A DNA stretch of 64,000 nucleotides from positions 4,588,001-4,652,000 of the forward strand of contig NZ_AP027764.1 of NCBI RefSeq assembly GCF_036503815.1, written 5' to 3'. This stretch comes from Escherichia coli (GTDB lineage Bacteria > Pseudomonadota > Gammaproteobacteria > Enterobacterales > Enterobacteriaceae). Below the pieces are notes generated by a model. The model saw only the letters and a program-made list of their open reading frames with translations. It ran no database searches and was not told the DNA's origin. Within the stretch, counting starts at the first letter, position 1, and each line of letters begins with the position of its first letter. The position numbers and the translations under genes were made by a program. This document shows, piece after piece, positions 43,091 through 56,197 of the stretch.

Positions 43091-43153
43091 GCATTTTTTT
43101 TCTCATCCCGGTGAGCTGAACTTCAGGTTTCGTACCCACCAATGGTGACATGA

Positions 43154-43537
43154 TTATTTCTGCTTAAGCATTGCCATGACCGCACTATCACTGAGCACCA
43201 CTGATTGCGCATGGATGTGGAAATGGCGATATTTCATTAACGTTGCACCAGCGACCACTTCATGAAGAATGCGTTCCTCAACCTGTGACAAACCGCCCTC
43301 ATTCATTTCCAGCGCGCTCACAACAATATCCATACGTTTTGCTGGCAAAAAAGAGTACCAGGGTGAACGTGGGTGGAGTTGCAAAACAAGATCTTGCAGA
43401 ACTTTTTCTGCAACAAAGAAATTGGCGATTAACAGGCGCTGGTTACTGAAGGCAGCCTCTCCTGACACTTCACGTTTGCTTTCAAGATCGCGAACAGTAA
43501 TTTGATTACGACGAATTTGGATATACAGAACTGACAT
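43154..43537 (-). CDS. yjaA: YjaA, stress-related protein of unknown function
   Basis: 127 aa from the ATG at 43537 (MSVLYIQIRRNQI...), the K-12 length; a longer reading to 43573 overlaps the rRNA terminator. Its function is unclear; published work ties it to acid/oxidative stress. No signal peptide or recognised catalytic motif. It differs from K-12, as I recall, at several residues (SGEAAF, SPWYSF, KYRHFH, AQSVVL). Its presence is a Clermont phylotyping marker. It lies just beyond the rRNA operon terminator. Confidence 0.92.
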   Translation of the reverse strand: MSVLYIQIRRNQITVRDLESKREVSGEAAFSNQRLLIANFFVAEKVLQDLVLQLHPRSPWYSFLPAKRMDIVVSALEMNEGGLSQVEERILHEVVAGATLMKYRHFHIHAQSVVLSDSAVMAMLKQK

Positions 43538-43571
43538 GAGATTCCCTTCATCATGCAAATAATTAATATGC

Positions 43572-43603
43572 AAAAAACCCCGGCCTTATGGACCGGGGTT
43601 TTT
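43572..43603 (-). terminator. Terminator of the rRNA operon
   Basis: Minus strand CCCCGG...CCGGGG hairpin followed by six T residues, 9 bp past the 5S 3' end. The plus side also has a T tract, so it may act in both directions and shield yjaA. Confidence 0.92.
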
Positions 43604-43611
43604 CTAATTTG

Positions 43612-43731
43612 ATGCCTGGCAGTTTCCTACTCTCGCATGGGGAGACCCCACACTACCATCGGCGCTACGGCGTTTCACTTCTGAGTTCGGCATGGGGTCA
43701 GGTGGGACCACCGCGCTAAGGCCGCCAGGCA
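43612..43731 (-). rRNA. rrfE: 5S ribosomal RNA
   Basis: 120 nt from TGCCTGGCGG (ends 43731) to CTGCCAGGCAT (43612), both ends identical to E. coli 5S. Last RNA of the operon. Confidence 0.98.
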
Positions 43732-43829
43732 AATTCTGTTTATCAACACGTCATGTTCTGACCTGTCGATGTCATCTGTATCAAGCTTACTTGTCGATGT
43801 CTCTTCCGCCAAAACACCTTCGGCGTTGT

Positions 43830-46734
<2,905 letters not shown>

Positions 46735-46837
46735 TCACAACCCGAAGATGTTTCTTGCGATTCATCATCGTGTTGCGAAAATTTGAGAGACTCACGAACA
46801 ACTCTCGTTGTTCAGTGTTTCAATTTTCAGCTTGATC

Positions 46838-46858
46838 CAGATTTTTAAAGAGCAAATA
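46838..46858 (-). promoter_or_regulatory. Spacer boxA antitermination site
   Basis: Minus strand GCTCTTTAAAAATCTGG just before 23S, the usual spacer boxA that recruits NusB/NusE. Confidence 0.8.
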
Positions 46859-46927
46859 TCTCAAACGTCACCCGAAGATGAGTTTTGAGATATTAAGGCA
46901 GGTGACTTTCACTCACAAACCAGCAAG

Positions 46928-47003
46928 TGGCGTCCCCTAGGGGATTCGAACCCCTGTTACCGCCGTGAAAGGGCGGTGTCCTGGGCCTCTAGACGAAGGG
47001 GAC
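46928..47003 (-). tRNA. gltV: tRNA-Glu (anticodon TTC)
   Basis: 76 nt, GTCCCCTTCGTCTAGAGGCC ... CTTTCAC anticodon arm ... GGTTCGAATC ... GGGGACGCCA, with encoded CCA. A single tRNA-Glu in the 16S-23S spacer, together with the purH and yjaA flanks, corresponds to rrnE (gltV). Confidence 0.98.
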
Positions 47004-47088
47004 GTATCAGTCTGCTTCGCAAGACGCCTTGCTTTTCACTTTCTATCAGACAATCTGTGTGAGCACTGCAAAGTACAGTTCTTTAAGG

Positions 47089-48630
<1,542 letters not shown>

Positions 48631-48760
48631 AAAAGTTTGATGCTCAAAGAATTAAACTTCGTAATGAATTACGTGTTCACTCTTGAGACTTGGTATTCAT
48701 TTTCGTCTTGTGACGTTAAGAATCCGTATCTTCGAGTGCCCACACAGATTGTCTGATAAA

Positions 48761-48773
48761 TTGTTAAAGAGCA
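48761..48773 (-). promoter_or_regulatory. Leader boxA antitermination site
   Basis: Minus strand TGCTCTTTAACAA, the canonical rRNA leader boxA, between P2 and 16S. Confidence 0.9.
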
Positions 48774-48813
48774 GTTGCGACGCGGCTTTCAGCTCACTGT
48801 CGCGAGGTGGCGT

Positions 48814-48841
48814 ATATTACGCTTTCCTCTTTCAGAGTCAA
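48814..48841 (-). promoter_or_regulatory. rRNA operon promoter P2
   Basis: Minus strand -35 TTGACT (48841-48836), 16-bp spacer, -10 TAATAT (48819-48814). Confidence 0.9.
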
Positions 48842-48923
48842 CCCTGAATTTCAGGATTTTTCTCTTCAACCGAACCGGCTGTTTGTGTGAAGTGATTCAC
48901 ATCCGCCGTGTCGATGGAGGCGC

Positions 48924-48985
48924 ATTATAGGGAGTTCTCCGCAGGCCGCAATAGAAAAATTGCAGAAAAATGACTGACTGCTGCA
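48924..48985 (-). promoter_or_regulatory. rRNA operon promoter P1 with UP element
   Basis: Minus strand -35 TTGCGG (48951-48946), 16-bp spacer, -10 TATAAT (48929-48924), GC-rich discriminator GCGCC for ppGpp/DksA control. The A/T runs at 48952-48985 form the UP element. Confidence 0.9.
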
Positions 48986-49122
48986 TTCCCCAGCAAAACC
49001 CCGCTTTATACCTTTTTACGCACAGAGTTATCCACAATCATCAACGTAATTTCTGTATTTTTCCCACGGTAAACACTGTCAAAATTGTGATCACCCTTGA
49101 AAGAGAAAAATTCGCGAGCGTT

Positions 49123-49138
49123 GCGCAAACGTTTTCGT
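49123..49138 (+). promoter_or_regulatory. PurR operator of purHD
   Basis: GCGCAAACGTTTTCGT matches the PurR consensus ACGCAAACGTTTTCNT closely and sits over the purH promoter, about 110 bp before the start. Confidence 0.9.
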
Positions 49139-49175
49139 TACAATGCGGGCGAAAAATAAGGATGCCCCGTTAGGG

Positions 49176-49213
49176 GCGTTAGCTGAGTTTTTCGCGAAAA
49201 ATTCAGCTAACGC
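49176..49213 (+). other. 38-nt near-perfect hairpin in the purH leader
   Basis: GCGTTAGCTGA / TCAGCTAACGC arms enclose G-TTTTT-CGCG-AAAAA-T, so the entire 38 nt pairs except for a CGCG loop and one G-U. It ends 32 nt before the purH ATG. No T run follows, so it is not an obvious terminator; mRNA stabilisation or leader control is possible. Confidence 0.8.
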
Positions 49214-49245
49214 TCTCTGTAATAGTCAAATCCAGGGGATTTACC

Positions 49246-50835
49246 ATGCAACAACGTCGTCCAGTCCGCCGCGCTCTGCTCAGTGTTTCTGACAAAGCCG
49301 GTATCGTCGAATTCGCCCAGGCACTTTCCGCACGCGGTGTGGAGCTGCTGTCTACAGGGGGCACTGCCCGTCTGTTAGCAGAAAAGGGTCTGCCGGTAAC
49401 CGAAGTTTCCGATTACACCGGTTTCCCGGAGATGATGGATGGACGCGTGAAGACCCTGCATCCGAAAGTGCATGGTGGCATTCTGGGCCGTCGCGGCCAG
49501 GACGATGCCGTTATGGAAGAACATCAGATCCAACCTATCGATATGGTGGTTGTTAACCTCTATCCGTTCGCCCAGACCGTGGCCCGTGAAGGTTGCTCTC
49601 TGGAAGATGCGGTTGAGAACATCGATATCGGTGGTCCAACGATGGTGCGCTCCGCCGCCAAGAACCATAAAGATGTCGCAATCGTGGTGAAGAGCAGCGA
49701 CTACGACGCCATTATTAAAGAGATGGATGCCAACGAAGGATCGCTGACGCTTGCAACCCGTTTCGATCTCGCTATCAAAGCCTTTGAACATACCGCCGCC
49801 TACGACAGCATGATTGCCAACTACTTCGGCAGCATGGTTCCGGCTTATCACGGTGAAAGCAAAGAGGCCGCCGGTCGCTTCCCGCGTACGCTGAACCTGA
49901 ACTTCATTAAGAAGCAGGATATGCGCTACGGCGAGAACAGCCACCAGCAGGCTGCCTTCTATATAGAAGAGAATGTGAAAGAAGCCTCCGTTGCCACCGC
50001 AACCCAGGTTCAGGGTAAAGCCCTCTCTTATAACAACATCGCCGATACCGATGCGGCGCTGGAGTGCGTGAAAGAGTTCGCCGAGCCAGCATGTGTGATT
50101 GTGAAGCACGCCAACCCTTGCGGCGTGGCTATCGGCAATTCCATTCTTGATGCTTACGATCGCGCGTATAAAACCGACCCCACCTCGGCGTTCGGCGGCA
50201 TTATCGCCTTTAACCGCGAGCTGGATGCTGAAACCGCACAGGCCATCATTTCTCGTCAGTTTGTCGAAGTGATTATTGCGCCGTCCGCCAGCGAAGAAGC
50301 GTTGAAAATCACCGCCGCTAAACAGAACGTACGTGTCCTGACATGTGGTCAGTGGGCCGAGCGTGTTCCAGGCCTTGATTTCAAACGCGTGAACGGCGGT
50401 CTGCTGGTTCAGGATCGTGACCTGGGGATGGTTGGTGCAGAAGAACTGCGCGTCGTCACCAAACGTCAGCCGACCGAACAGGAGCTGCGTGATGCGCTAT
50501 TCTGCTGGAAGGTGGCGAAGTTCGTGAAATCTAACGCCATTGTCTACGCCAAAAACAATATGACCATCGGTATTGGCGCAGGCCAGATGAGCCGCGTGTA
50601 CTCCGCGAAAATCGCCGGTATTAAAGCTGCCGATGAAGGCCTGGAAGTGAAAGGTTCGTCAATGGCTTCTGACGCATTCTTCCCGTTCCGCGACGGTATT
50701 GATGCCGCGGCCGCTGCGGGCGTGACCTGCGTAATCCAGCCTGGCGGTTCTATCCGTGATGACGAAGTGATTTCCGCCGCCGACGAGCACGGTATTGCGA
50801 TGCTCTTCACCGACATGCGCCACTTCCGCCATTAA
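49246..50835 (+). CDS. purH: PurH, AICAR transformylase / IMP cyclohydrolase
   Basis: Bifunctional enzyme of the last two steps of IMP synthesis. 529 aa, full length. The N-terminal MGS-like cyclohydrolase domain covers about residues 1-200 (LLSTGGTARLL, DGRVKTLHPKVHGG); the C-terminal transformylase carries the Lys-His motif IVKHANPCGVAIG (about 285-297). Start preceded by CAGGGGATTTACC. Co-transcribed with purD after an 11-bp gap and repressed by PurR. Confidence 0.98.
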   Translation: MQQRRPVRRALLSVSDKAGIVEFAQALSARGVELLSTGGTARLLAEKGLPVTEVSDYTGFPEMMDGRVKTLHPKVHGGILGRRGQDDAVMEEHQIQPIDMVVVNLYPFAQTVAREGCSLEDAVENIDIGGPTMVRSAAKNHKDVAIVVKSSDYDAIIKEMDANEGSLTLATRFDLAIKAFEHTAAYDSMIANYFGSMVPAYHGESKEAAGRFPRTLNLNFIKKQDMRYGENSHQQAAFYIEENVKEASVATATQVQGKALSYNNIADTDAALECVKEFAEPACVIVKHANPCGVAIGNSILDAYDRAYKTDPTSAFGGIIAFNRELDAETAQAIISRQFVEVIIAPSASEEALKITAAKQNVRVLTCGQWAERVPGLDFKRVNGGLLVQDRDLGMVGAEELRVVTKRQPTEQELRDALFCWKVAKFVKSNAIVYAKNNMTIGIGAGQMSRVYSAKIAGIKAADEGLEVKGSSMASDAFFPFRDGIDAAAAAGVTCVIQPGGSIRDDEVISAADEHGIAMLFTDMRHFRH

Positions 50836-50846
50836 TGGAGCGACAG

Positions 50847-52136
50847 ATGAAAGTATTAGTGATTGGTAATGGCGGGCGCGAGCATGCGCTGGCATGGAAA
50901 GCGGCACAGTCGCCGCTGGTTGAAACTGTTTTTGTTGCTCCGGGTAACGCAGGCACTGCGCTGGAACCTGCGCTGCAAAACGTCGCTATCGGCGTGACCG
51001 ATATCCCGGCACTGTTGGATTTCGCGCAAAATGAAAAGGTAGACCTGACCATCGTCGGCCCGGAAGCACCGCTGGTGAAAGGCGTGGTCGATACTTTCCG
51101 CGCCGCCGGGCTGAAAATCTTCGGCCCAACCGCAGGTGCCGCGCAACTTGAAGGCTCGAAAGCGTTTACCAAGGATTTCCTGGCCCGCCATAAGATCCCT
51201 ACGGCGGAATACCAGAACTTCACCGAGGTAGAACCTGCACTGGCGTATCTGCGTGAGAAAGGCGCGCCAATCGTCATTAAAGCGGACGGTCTGGCTGCCG
51301 GGAAAGGCGTTATCGTAGCGATGACGCTGGAAGAAGCCGAAGCGGCCGTTCACGACATGCTGGCAGGCAACGCTTTTGGCGACGCGGGTCATCGCATCGT
51401 TATCGAAGAGTTCCTCGATGGCGAAGAAGCGAGCTTTATCGTGATGGTGGACGGCGAGCATGTGCTGCCGATGGCCACCAGTCAGGACCACAAACGCGTA
51501 GGTGATAAAGATACCGGACCGAACACCGGCGGGATGGGGGCTTACTCCCCTGCACCAGTGGTGACCGATGAGGTTCATCAGCGCACCATGGAACGTATCA
51601 TTTGGCCAACCGTGAAAGGTATGGCGGCGGAAGGCAACACCTACACCGGTTTTCTCTATGCGGGCCTGATGATCGACAAACAGGGTAATCCGAAGGTTAT
51701 CGAATTTAACTGCCGCTTTGGCGATCCGGAAACCCAGCCGATTATGCTACGCATGAAGTCCGATCTGGTTGAGCTTTGCCTGGCGGCCTGTGAAGGTACG
51801 CTTGACGAGAAAACGTCCGAGTGGGATGAACGCGCTTCTCTCGGCGTGGTGATGGCTGCGGGTGGATATCCGGGCGATTACCGCACCGGCGATGTGATCC
51901 ACGGCCTGCCGCTGGAAGAAGTGTCTGACGGCAAAGTGTTCCACGCGGGCACTAAACTGGCGGATGACGAGCAGGTGGTAACCAGCGGCGGGCGCGTACT
52001 GTGCGTCACCGCGCTGGGTCATACCGTGGCAGAAGCGCAGAAACGCGCTTATGCCTTAATGACCAATATCCATTGGGACGATTGCTTCTGCCGGAAGGAT
52101 ATCGGCTGGCGCGCCATCGAACGCGAGAAGAACTAA
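50847..52136 (+). CDS. purD: PurD, phosphoribosylamine-glycine ligase
   Basis: ATP-dependent GAR synthetase of purine synthesis. The ATG at 50847 gives 429 aa (MKVLVIGNGGREHALAWK...), the known length; a four-codon longer start at 50835 overlaps the purH stop and is less likely. ATP-grasp fold with PVVIKADGLAAGKGV-like (PIVIKADGLAAGKGV, about 138-152) and FNCRFGDPETQ (about 285-295) motifs. Its TAA overlaps the zraR stop by 4 bp, tail to tail. Confidence 0.97.
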   Translation: MKVLVIGNGGREHALAWKAAQSPLVETVFVAPGNAGTALEPALQNVAIGVTDIPALLDFAQNEKVDLTIVGPEAPLVKGVVDTFRAAGLKIFGPTAGAAQLEGSKAFTKDFLARHKIPTAEYQNFTEVEPALAYLREKGAPIVIKADGLAAGKGVIVAMTLEEAEAAVHDMLAGNAFGDAGHRIVIEEFLDGEEASFIVMVDGEHVLPMATSQDHKRVGDKDTGPNTGGMGAYSPAPVVTDEVHQRTMERIIWPTVKGMAAEGNTYTGFLYAGLMIDKQGNPKVIEFNCRFGDPETQPIMLRMKSDLVELCLAACEGTLDEKTSEWDERASLGVVMAAGGYPGDYRTGDVIHGLPLEEVSDGKVFHAGTKLADDEQVVTSGGRVLCVTALGHTVAEAQKRAYALMTNIHWDDCFCRKDIGWRAIEREKN

Positions 52137-53458
52137 CGCGACAGTTTTGCCAATAGCGTTTTGCGCGTAATCCCTAACTGACGGGCGGCTTCGGTTTTGT
52201 TGCCGCCCGTTTTCTCCAGCGCCGCCAGAATCACTTCTTTTTCGACTTCCACCAGCGGCTGAATATCCTGACTTTGCACCAGCGGGATCGGCGTACTGGC
52301 AATCGCCAGCGGCAGCTCGCGTTCGGAAATATATTCCCCGGTCAGCAGTACCACCGCCCGTTCCACCGCGTTTTCCAGTTCACGAATATTTCCCGGCCAG
52401 TCGTAGTGAATCAGCAGATCCATCGCCTGGGGAGTAAACCCTTTTACCGCCTTGCGATTGCGTTCGGCAAACCGCTGCAGAAAATGGTTAGCCAGCAGAG
52501 GAATATCTTCCCGCCGTTGCCGTAGCGAAGGTACTTCAATCGCCACCACATTCAGGCGATAGTAGAGATCCTGACGAAAACGCCCGGCCTTTACCTCAGC
52601 GGCAAGATCGCGATGAGTCGCCGCAATCAGCCGGACATCAACCGAGATAGTCTGATTGCTACCGACACGCTGAACTTCGCGCTCCTGAATCGCACGCAGC
52701 AGACGAACCTGCATCATCGGCGAGATATCGCCAATTTCATCGAGAAACAGCGTGCCGCCGTCCGCCTCAACAAAGCGCCCTTCCCGCCGTTTGTCGGCTC
52801 CGGTAAACGCCCCTTTTTCGTGACCGAACAATTCAGATTCCAGTAAGGATTCGTTGAGTGCCGCACAGTTGAGCGTTACCAGCGGCTTTTCACTCCGTGC
52901 ACTACTTGCGTGAATCGCCCTGGCGACCAGCTCTTTACCGGTGCCGGAATCGCCGTGGATCAGCACCGTGGCTTCCGATGGCGCGACGAGGGCGATTTCA
53001 CTGAGCAGGTGTTGCATCGCCGGGCTTTTACCGACCATACCGAACTGGCTGGCAGACACCGCAGGCGTTTCAGCATCAACACTGTGCGTATGCGCAAGCG
53101 CCTTTTCCAGGGTCGCCTGCAAGTTATCGAAATCCAGCGGCTTGATGAGATAATCCAGCGCCCCGGTTTTCAACGCCTCTACCGCCGTCTCGACGCTGGA
53201 GTACGCGGTCATAATCAGTACCGGAATTGCCGGATTTAACGCTTTGATCTCTTTCAGCGTGGCGATGCCATCCATCTCTGCCATTCGCACATCACAAAGC
53301 ACAAGATCAAAAACCTGTTCCCGCACTTGCTCCAGCGCCTGTCGCCCGCTGTTCGCCAGCGCGACGTTATAGCCCCAGCCGCGCAGCAATGCCTGCAAGA
53401 TAGTGCAGTGGCTAATGTCATCATCCACCACCAGAATATCGATATTATCGTGCGTCAT
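52133..53458 (-). CDS. zraR: ZraR, sigma-54-dependent response regulator
   Basis: NtrC-family activator of zraP and zraSR, responding to zinc/envelope stress through ZraS. 441 aa, full length. Receiver domain with phospho-acceptor Asp56 (LVLCDVRMA), AAA+ domain with Walker A GDSGTGKE (about 169-176) and the sigma-54 contact loop GAFTGADKR (about 213-221), and a Fis-type HTH at the C-terminus (TEAARQLGITRKTLLAKL). Overlaps zraS by 4 bp. Confidence 0.97.
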   Translation of the reverse strand: MTHDNIDILVVDDDISHCTILQALLRGWGYNVALANSGRQALEQVREQVFDLVLCDVRMAEMDGIATLKEIKALNPAIPVLIMTAYSSVETAVEALKTGALDYLIKPLDFDNLQATLEKALAHTHSVDAETPAVSASQFGMVGKSPAMQHLLSEIALVAPSEATVLIHGDSGTGKELVARAIHASSARSEKPLVTLNCAALNESLLESELFGHEKGAFTGADKRREGRFVEADGGTLFLDEIGDISPMMQVRLLRAIQEREVQRVGSNQTISVDVRLIAATHRDLAAEVKAGRFRQDLYYRLNVVAIEVPSLRQRREDIPLLANHFLQRFAERNRKAVKGFTPQAMDLLIHYDWPGNIRELENAVERAVVLLTGEYISERELPLAIASTPIPLVQSQDIQPLVEVEKEVILAALEKTGGNKTEAARQLGITRKTLLAKLSR

Positions 53459-54831
53459 CCTTGTGGGTCCTTACGCGTAATATTGACCGGAAGCCAGAGG
53501 GTGAACGTTGCACCTTTCCCCTCCTGGCTTACGACCTGAATTGTACCACCGTGTTGTTCAACAATATTATGCACAACCGCCAGCCCCAGTCCGGTGCCTT
53601 CGGCTTTGGTGGTGAAGTACGGGGTGAAGATGGCTTCAAGCTGATCCGCCGCAATTCCCTTACCGCTGTCGGTTACGCTTATTTTAACGCCTGCGCTGCT
53701 TTCGTTGGCCGTCACGCTAATCACGCCATGCTGACCAATCGCCTGAATAGCATTGAGATAGAGATTCAACAGGACCTGAGTCAGTCGGTCCGGATCGGCC
53801 TGTATCTCCGGCAATGCGTCGTTGGCGGTAAAGCGTAATTGGATCTCCCTACTGTTTGCATCCTGGCTTACTAGTTGTAATGAGTGGTTAATCAGCGTGT
53901 TGAGATCCACCGCCTGCAAAGCCAGATGCGTTGGCTTAACCAGCTCCAGCAGCTCGCTTACCACGCGGTTTAAACGGTCGGCTTCTTTCGCCATCACCTG
54001 CGCCAATTGATGTGCTTCTCCTCCTGCTGGTGCGCGTTCGGCAAAATATTTCGCCAGCCCTTTAATCGAGGAAAGCGGGTTACGGATTTCATGGGCGACG
54101 CCTGCGGCCAGATGTCCCAGCGCCACCAGCTTCTCTTTGCGCTTCATTTCATCCTGTAACAGCTGGCGCGAGCGAAGATAGCGGCGATACCAGAAGAATG
54201 ACAACACGCTTGCCAGCAAGACCGTCGCCAGGGCGAAGAGGATAATCAGGGTGTTTCTCTGCTCACGCTCTTCGGCACTCACAATGTTACTGGCGTCGAA
54301 AGCGATAAAAATTGCTTGTGGTGTCGCGGCATACTGCTGCATATGGCGCATCCGGTGCATTCCAGCAGCAAACATCGGTTGAAACTGGCGATAAATTTCC
54401 AGAACAGGCTCGCCGTCTGCGCTATCGATCCGCCGCCACGCTTCTTCGTCTCCCGGATGTAACTGCTGCATTTCCTGCGGGGAATAAAGCTGTTTTCCCA
54501 CCATGCCGGAGTTGCTATGCATCACGATTGTTCCTTGTTCATCCGTGACCGCAAACCAACGCACTCCTGGCTGCCCAGCCATTTCTTCCAGTAAAGCCTG
54601 CTGCTGCGCATGATGCATGCGCATCCCCATACTGACGCGCGAGCCGGATTCGAGAGCGCGGATAAGTACACTGCCTTTTTCCAGCAGAGTTTGTCTGGCG
54701 GCGGCAGTCTCGCGCCCATAATCGTGAATCACGGTCACCGCAAACAACCCCACCAGTCCAACAATGACTACGGGAAGGATCGCGCTTAACCATTTTGCTA
54801 AGGCATCTTTTGATCGCTGCATAAAACGCAT
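53455..54831 (-). CDS. zraS: ZraS, sensor histidine kinase of the zinc-stress system
   Basis: Inner-membrane sensor kinase partnered with ZraR. 458 aa. Transmembrane segments at about residues 14-34 and 195-214 bracket a periplasmic sensor domain rich in His/Met (MGMRMHHAQQ, AAGMHRMRHMQQ), plausible zinc or ZraP contacts. The phospho-acceptor is His247 in VAHEIRNPLSS; the ATPase boxes DSGKGI and GTGLGLAVV follow. Overlaps zraR by 4 bp; driven by the sigma-54 promoter at 54864-54878. Confidence 0.97.
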   Translation of the reverse strand: MRFMQRSKDALAKWLSAILPVVIVGLVGLFAVTVIHDYGRETAAARQTLLEKGSVLIRALESGSRVSMGMRMHHAQQQALLEEMAGQPGVRWFAVTDEQGTIVMHSNSGMVGKQLYSPQEMQQLHPGDEEAWRRIDSADGEPVLEIYRQFQPMFAAGMHRMRHMQQYAATPQAIFIAFDASNIVSAEEREQRNTLIILFALATVLLASVLSFFWYRRYLRSRQLLQDEMKRKEKLVALGHLAAGVAHEIRNPLSSIKGLAKYFAERAPAGGEAHQLAQVMAKEADRLNRVVSELLELVKPTHLALQAVDLNTLINHSLQLVSQDANSREIQLRFTANDALPEIQADPDRLTQVLLNLYLNAIQAIGQHGVISVTANESSAGVKISVTDSGKGIAADQLEAIFTPYFTTKAEGTGLGLAVVHNIVEQHGGTIQVVSQEGKGATFTLWLPVNITRKDPQG

Positions 54832-54863
54832 CTTCTTCTTTGCCTGTTCATCCCTTTTTGACA

Positions 54864-54878
54864 GCAGAAATCATGCCA
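54864..54878 (-). promoter_or_regulatory. Sigma-54 promoter of zraSR
   Basis: Minus strand TGGCATGATTTCTGC with the invariant GG and GC separated by exactly 10 bp, about 35-45 bp upstream of zraS. Confidence 0.85.
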
Positions 54879-54929
54879 TCTTTTATTAGCACTTACCCTG
54901 CGCTTTAACACAAAGGCTTAAGTTTCAAT

Positions 54930-54975
54930 GAGTAAAAATGACTCGCTACACACAGCAGGCGAGTCATTTTTACTC
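54930..54975. promoter_or_regulatory. ZraR binding sites, 17-bp inverted repeat
   Basis: Perfect inverted repeat GAGTAAAAATGACTCGC (54930-54946) and its complement (54959-54975) with a 12-bp spacer, midway between the two sigma-54 promoters; each arm itself is an interrupted palindrome (GAGT...ACTC), as expected for a dimer site. It can serve both promoters. Confidence 0.85.
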
Positions 54976-55017
54976 GTTTATCATGTCATATTGCCCGTCA
55001 TATCAGCGTTTCGCCGT

Positions 55018-55032
55018 TGGCACGAAAGATGC
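55018..55032 (+). promoter_or_regulatory. Sigma-54 promoter of zraP
   Basis: TGGCACGAAAGATGC: GG and GC 10 bp apart with a consensus -24 element, 37 bp before the zraP start. Confidence 0.88.
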
Positions 55033-55068
55033 AATACCCGAAGTAAGACAACCACTGGAGGATTAACC

Positions 55069-55488
55069 ATGAAACGGAACACGAAAATTGCCCTGGTGAT
55101 GATGGCGCTTTCAGCAATGGCGGTGGGATCGACATCTGCATTTGCTCACGGCGGACACGGTATGTGGCAGCAAAATGCCGCGCCTTTGACCAGCGAACAA
55201 CAGACAGCGTGGCAGAAAATCCATAATGACTTTTACGCTCAAAGCAGCGCACTGCAACAGCAACTGGTGACGAAGCGTTATGAATACAATGCCCTGTTAG
55301 CCGCGAACCCACCGGATAGCAGCAAAATTAACGCGGTCGCCAAAGAGATGGAGAATTTGCGTCAGTCGTTAGATGAGTTACGGGTGAAACGAGATATTGC
55401 GATGGCTGAAGCGGGTATTCCGCGCGGTACCGGAATGGGTTACGGCGGCTGCGGTGGTGGCGGTCATATGGGTATGGGCCACTGGTAA
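55069..55488 (+). CDS. zraP: ZraP, periplasmic zinc-binding chaperone
   Basis: Zinc-responsive periplasmic protein that modulates ZraS and has chaperone activity. The ATG at 55069, after GGAGGA, gives 139 aa with signal peptide MKRNTKIALVMMALSAMAV...AFA; a longer in-frame reading from 54928 runs through the ZraR sites and is rejected. The mature protein starts HGGHGMWQQ; a CpxP-like helical region (about 45-115) is followed by the metal-binding tail GYGGCGGGGHMGMGHW. Two residues shorter than K-12 (141 aa as I recall), within the Gly-rich tail. Confidence 0.96.
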   Translation: MKRNTKIALVMMALSAMAVGSTSAFAHGGHGMWQQNAAPLTSEQQTAWQKIHNDFYAQSSALQQQLVTKRYEYNALLAANPPDSSKINAVAKEMENLRQSLDELRVKRDIAMAEAGIPRGTGMGYGGCGGGGHMGMGHW

Positions 55489-55489
55489 A

Positions 55490-56191
55490 TCAGAACGTTT
55501 TCTCATTGGGTTGCCAGCGACAGAAATCAGAGTTTGCCACTAACAGTAATTGCGAACCTTCGGGCGCTTCCAGCCATGCCACGCTGACATCAACAGAAGA
55601 GCGGCTCTGGCGGCGCTCGATATGCGCTATCGCCTGCGAATCTAAATCAGGTTTAATGGTTTGCCCTTCGCAGGTGGTCACGGTCTGTTCCATCGCATGC
55701 CAGCGCCCCTGGCGCAGCACGACTCTCCCCTGACGTAAGGCATCGCTAATCTGGCGGATCTGGTCAGCTCGATAACGGTATAAATCGATTTGGTCGTTAG
55801 AAAGCTGCTGCTTTTCCCCATCGGATTCACGTTGCATAAAGCTCAGATCGCCGCGATCGTCAAAACGCGCGCGAATGTTCACCGGCGGTTTGCTGTAAAC
55901 ATTGATATTGATGAGCGTGAGGTTATCGCCCTGCCAGCGATACTCTCGCGTCGTGGTATCGCCACTGCGCCACGGGCTAAACACGGCAAGCAGATGCACA
56001 TTATCGCCGCTGTCTTTTCGCCAGATACGTACCGCGCCCTGATCTTCAGCAAATCCACTGGCGGTAAAGGGAGGAAGTGAAGAGTTGTGACTACAGGCAG
56101 TTAGAAACAGAGCGCCCGCCAGCATCAATGATCGACGCCAGAAAGACAAAAGGGGTGAAACCACCCCTTCGTTAAAACTGTTCACTGCCAC
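55490..56191 (-). CDS. yjaH: YjaH, predicted lipoprotein (DUF1481 family)
   Basis: Uncharacterised outer-membrane-type lipoprotein. Start ambiguous: GTG at 56191 (233 aa) or GTG at 56185 (231 aa, the K-12 annotation). The lipobox LFLTAC (Cys33 in the 233-aa form) follows a hydrophobic stretch LMLAGALFLTA. The mature part contains two Cys residues near the C-terminal half (TTCEGQT and DFCRWQP). It begins 6 bp after the hupA stop, so it is probably co-transcribed with it. Confidence 0.9.
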   Translation of the reverse strand: MAVNSFNEGVVSPLLSFWRRSLMLAGALFLTACSHNSSLPPFTASGFAEDQGAVRIWRKDSGDNVHLLAVFSPWRSGDTTTREYRWQGDNLTLININVYSKPPVNIRARFDDRGDLSFMQRESDGEKQQLSNDQIDLYRYRADQIRQISDALRQGRVVLRQGRWHAMEQTVTTCEGQTIKPDLDSQAIAHIERRQSRSSVDVSVAWLEAPEGSQLLLVANSDFCRWQPNEKTF

Positions 56192-56197
56192 GCAATC

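Noticed and set aside
49375..50109. 244-codon minus-strand frame inside purH
   Set aside because: Antisense shadow of purH with no family similarity.
54928..55068. N-terminally extended reading of zraP
   Set aside because: Runs through the ZraR sites and sigma-54 promoter; the start at 55069 has a strong ribosome site and signal peptide.
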